A stretch of 64,000 bases of DNA from Halobaculum magnesiiphilum. GTDB lineage: Archaea > Halobacteriota > Halobacteria > Halobacteriales > Haloferacaceae. Each line of letters starts with the position of its first letter. The first letter of the stretch is position 1. This document shows positions 62,291 through 64,000 of the stretch, one piece after another. Where the stretch lies: contig NZ_CP081960.1 in NCBI RefSeq assembly GCF_019823105.1, positions 62,001-126,000 on the forward strand. Direction: 5' to 3'. The notes below the pieces were generated by a model, which searched no databases, had not been told where the DNA came from, and saw only the letters and a program-made list of their open reading frames with translations. The position numbers were made by a program, and so were the translations under genes.

Positions 62291-63223
62291 ATGCGGGTGC
62301 TCAACCTGGTCACCAACGAACGCGCGCGCTTCTTTCGAAAACAACGGGCCACGCTCACGGATCTGGGCGTGGAGGAGACCACGCTGACCGTCCCCGGCGA
62401 CCACTCCTACGACAACGGCTCGACGAACGAGCGGTCCGCGGTCGACTACCTCAGGTTTCTCCCGCAGGTCGTGCGTCGCTCGTTCGGGGAGTTCGATCTC
62501 GTTCACGCGAACTACGGGCTGACGGCGCCGCACGCGCTCGCGCAGCTTCGACTCCCGGTGGTGCTGTCGCTGTGGGGGACCGATCTGATGGGCAGGTACG
62601 GCCCGATCACGAAGGCGTGCGCCCGTCGCGCGGACGAGGTCGTCGTGATGTCCGACCGAATGGCCGCGGCGCTCGATCGCCCGTGTCACGTCATCCCACA
62701 CGGCGTCGACCTCGACCTGTTCGAGCCGATGCCGACAGACGATGCCCGCGCCGAGCTGGGATGGGACGCCGACGCCGACCACGTGCTGTTTCCGTACCCG
62801 CCCGCACGCGGGGTGAAGGACTACCCGCGCGCCGAGCGCGTCGTCGACCGCGTCCGCGACCGCCTCGAGGGGGAGGTCGCCTTCCACACCGTCACCGGCG
62901 AGCCGCACGAGCGGATGCCCGTGTACATGAACGCGGCGGACGTGCTGCTGCTCACCTCTCGCCACGAGGGCTCGCCGAACGCCGTGAAGGAGGCGCTGGC
63001 GTGCAACCTCCCGGTCGTCTCCACCGACGTGGGTGACGTGCCCGAGCGCCTCGACGGCGTCGCCCACTCGCGAGTCGCCCGCAGCGACGCGCAACTCGTC
63101 GACGGCGTCGTCGCGGCGCTCCGCGCCGGCGAACGCTCGGACGGTCGGGCGGCCGCCGAGGAGGTGTCGGCCGAGGAGACCGGCGCTCGACTGTTGGCCG
63201 TCTACGAGGAGGTGCTCTCGTGA
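62291..63223 (+). CDS. Family 4 glycosyltransferase
   Basis: The 310-residue GT-B enzyme has VVLSLWGTDLMGRYGPIT, HVIPHGVDLDLFEPMPTD and the C-terminal donor motif RHEGSPNAVKEALACNLPVV with TDVGDVPE, typical of GT4. Slightly short for the family because the N-terminal acceptor domain is reduced. It would add a sugar to the surface glycan made by the operon. Confidence 0.88.
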   Translation: MRVLNLVTNERARFFRKQRATLTDLGVEETTLTVPGDHSYDNGSTNERSAVDYLRFLPQVVRRSFGEFDLVHANYGLTAPHALAQLRLPVVLSLWGTDLMGRYGPITKACARRADEVVVMSDRMAAALDRPCHVIPHGVDLDLFEPMPTDDARAELGWDADADHVLFPYPPARGVKDYPRAERVVDRVRDRLEGEVAFHTVTGEPHERMPVYMNAADVLLLTSRHEGSPNAVKEALACNLPVVSTDVGDVPERLDGVAHSRVARSDAQLVDGVVAALRAGERSDGRAAAEEVSAEETGARLLAVYEEVLS

Positions 63224-63320
63224 CCGCTCGCCTTCGAGTCCGTGTTCGCGCCCACCCCCACGTCGAACAGTACCCACTTCATAACTATTCACGGAGGCGC
63301 CAGACCTCCGCTACTCGGTG

Positions 63321-64000
63321 ATGTCTGTAATGTCCGCATCGAAACGCCGCTTGGCCGGATTCGGGCTTGCGATCGGGTACGCGGGGCTGCTCGGCGCCGT
63401 GGTGGCGGCACACAACGCGCCAGCCACCGCCTACGAGCTGTCGCTGTACGCCGAAACGCCTGTGGCAGTTTGGGTCGGCTTTGGCGTTGCCGCCGTGGCC
63501 GGGCTGTTCATCGCGCTGTCGACACGGCCCGAGAGCCGGATCCACCACGCGAGCCTCGGACTCATCGGTCTGTCAGCTCTCACGCTCACCGCGATGCCGA
63601 TCCTTCGTGGCTACCGCTTCTACGGCGCCGGCGACTCGCTCACGCATCTCGGCTGGGCTCGCGAGATCGCTGCCGGTTCCCTCCCGGCGACGGACCTCCT
63701 GTATCCAGGAATCCACACGTTCTCGGTCGCCATTACCATGCTGACCGGCGTTCCGCTCTCCCGGGCGATGCTCTACGTGACGCTCGTCGCCTTCCCGCTG
63801 GTCTTCCTCGTCACTGTCCCGCTGATCGTGAAGCTGGTCGCCGATACACCGTGGGCGTACAGCTTCGGACTCGTCACTGCGGCGATGTTCGTCCCCATAA
63901 ACAACATCAGCGTCCACCCGGTCGCCCACCCCACGAGCCAGGCGATCCTGTTGGTCCCGTTGTGGATTCTGGTCACGCTTGCATACACGTACAGGCTCGA
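63321..64000 (+). CDS. Polytopic membrane protein, GT-C-like (3' end outside)
   Basis: The frame from ATG 63321 runs off the window edge with at least 226 residues and about six membrane helices so far (AGFGLAIGYAGLLGAVVAAH, WVGFGVAAVAGLFIALS, LIGLSALTLTAMPIL). An external loop has YGAGDSLTHLGWAREIAAGS, an acidic motif like those of GT-C transferases. CATAACTA about 30-40 bases upstream is its TATA element. It may be the flippase- or polymerase-like membrane part of the glycan region, but this is open. Confidence 0.6.
   Translation, partial: MSVMSASKRRLAGFGLAIGYAGLLGAVVAAHNAPATAYELSLYAETPVAVWVGFGVAAVAGLFIALSTRPESRIHHASLGLIGLSALTLTAMPILRGYRFYGAGDSLTHLGWAREIAAGSLPATDLLYPGIHTFSVAITMLTGVPLSRAMLYVTLVAFPLVFLVTVPLIVKLVADTPWAYSFGLVTAAMFVPINNISVHPVAHPTSQAILLVPLWILVTLAYTYRL

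Overview
This window is haloarchaeal chromosome or megaplasmid. It is GC-rich, its proteins are very acidic, and it carries archaeal families: bat-type HTH regulators, HalOD1 output domains, halocyanin, many twin-arginine signal peptides, and leaderless genes with a TATA element about 25-30 nt before the start. I cannot name the species. No rRNA, tRNA, CRISPR array or intact insertion sequence was recognised.

Positions 1-19.4 kb form a denitrification island. It opens inside narG, followed by narH, a narJ-type chaperone and a haem-b type gamma subunit. An accessory set follows: a HEAT protein, an unknown protein, a MIP18-Mrp ATPase and a small sulfite-oxidase-fold protein. Next come a quinol-type nitric oxide reductase, a TumE-like toxin/antitoxin pair, a TDT/SLAC1 anion channel, a cytochrome b561/sulfite-oxidase fusion divergent from copper nitrite reductase nirK, a histidine kinase, a bat-type HTH regulator and a halocyanin. 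Electrons would pass from quinol to nitrate (Nar) and NO (NorB), and through halocyanin to NirK. Two CGAA-N4-TTCG-like boxes lie upstream of norB and in the nirK divergent promoter. No nitrous oxide reductase is in the window.

Positions 19.6-30 kb are mixed. They hold a membrane protein with about 45 tetrapeptide repeats, a PiT phosphate transporter, a family 2 glycosyltransferase, a repeat-tailed membrane protein, a CPBP protease, and an orphan betaine-type binding protein paired with a histidine kinase.

Positions 27.9-40.5 kb contain what looks like an iron-responsive regulon. One operon combines a GT75-like protein, a complete Fe(III)-type ABC transporter and a GT-C membrane protein. A second encodes a GMC oxidoreductase and its gluconate-dehydrogenase-type small subunit. 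Both start behind a DtxR-type palindrome (TTAGG-N4-CCTAA). Between them lies an 812-residue protein with 18 CxxC motifs in a DnaJ-like zinc array, membrane segments and a winged helix.

Positions 40.7-64 kb are an envelope and glycan region. It holds three FemAB/GNAT-like genes, two alkaline-phosphatase-superfamily genes, two Tat-exported beta-helix proteins, HalOD1 mini-proteins, an Lrp regulator with a DMT exporter, and a tightly coupled operon. That operon encodes the four enzymes expected to make UDP-2,3-diacetamido-2,3-dideoxyglucuronate (WbpD, E, B, A types), then deacetylases, a DUF354 protein and a family 4 glycosyltransferase. The window ends inside a polytopic membrane protein.
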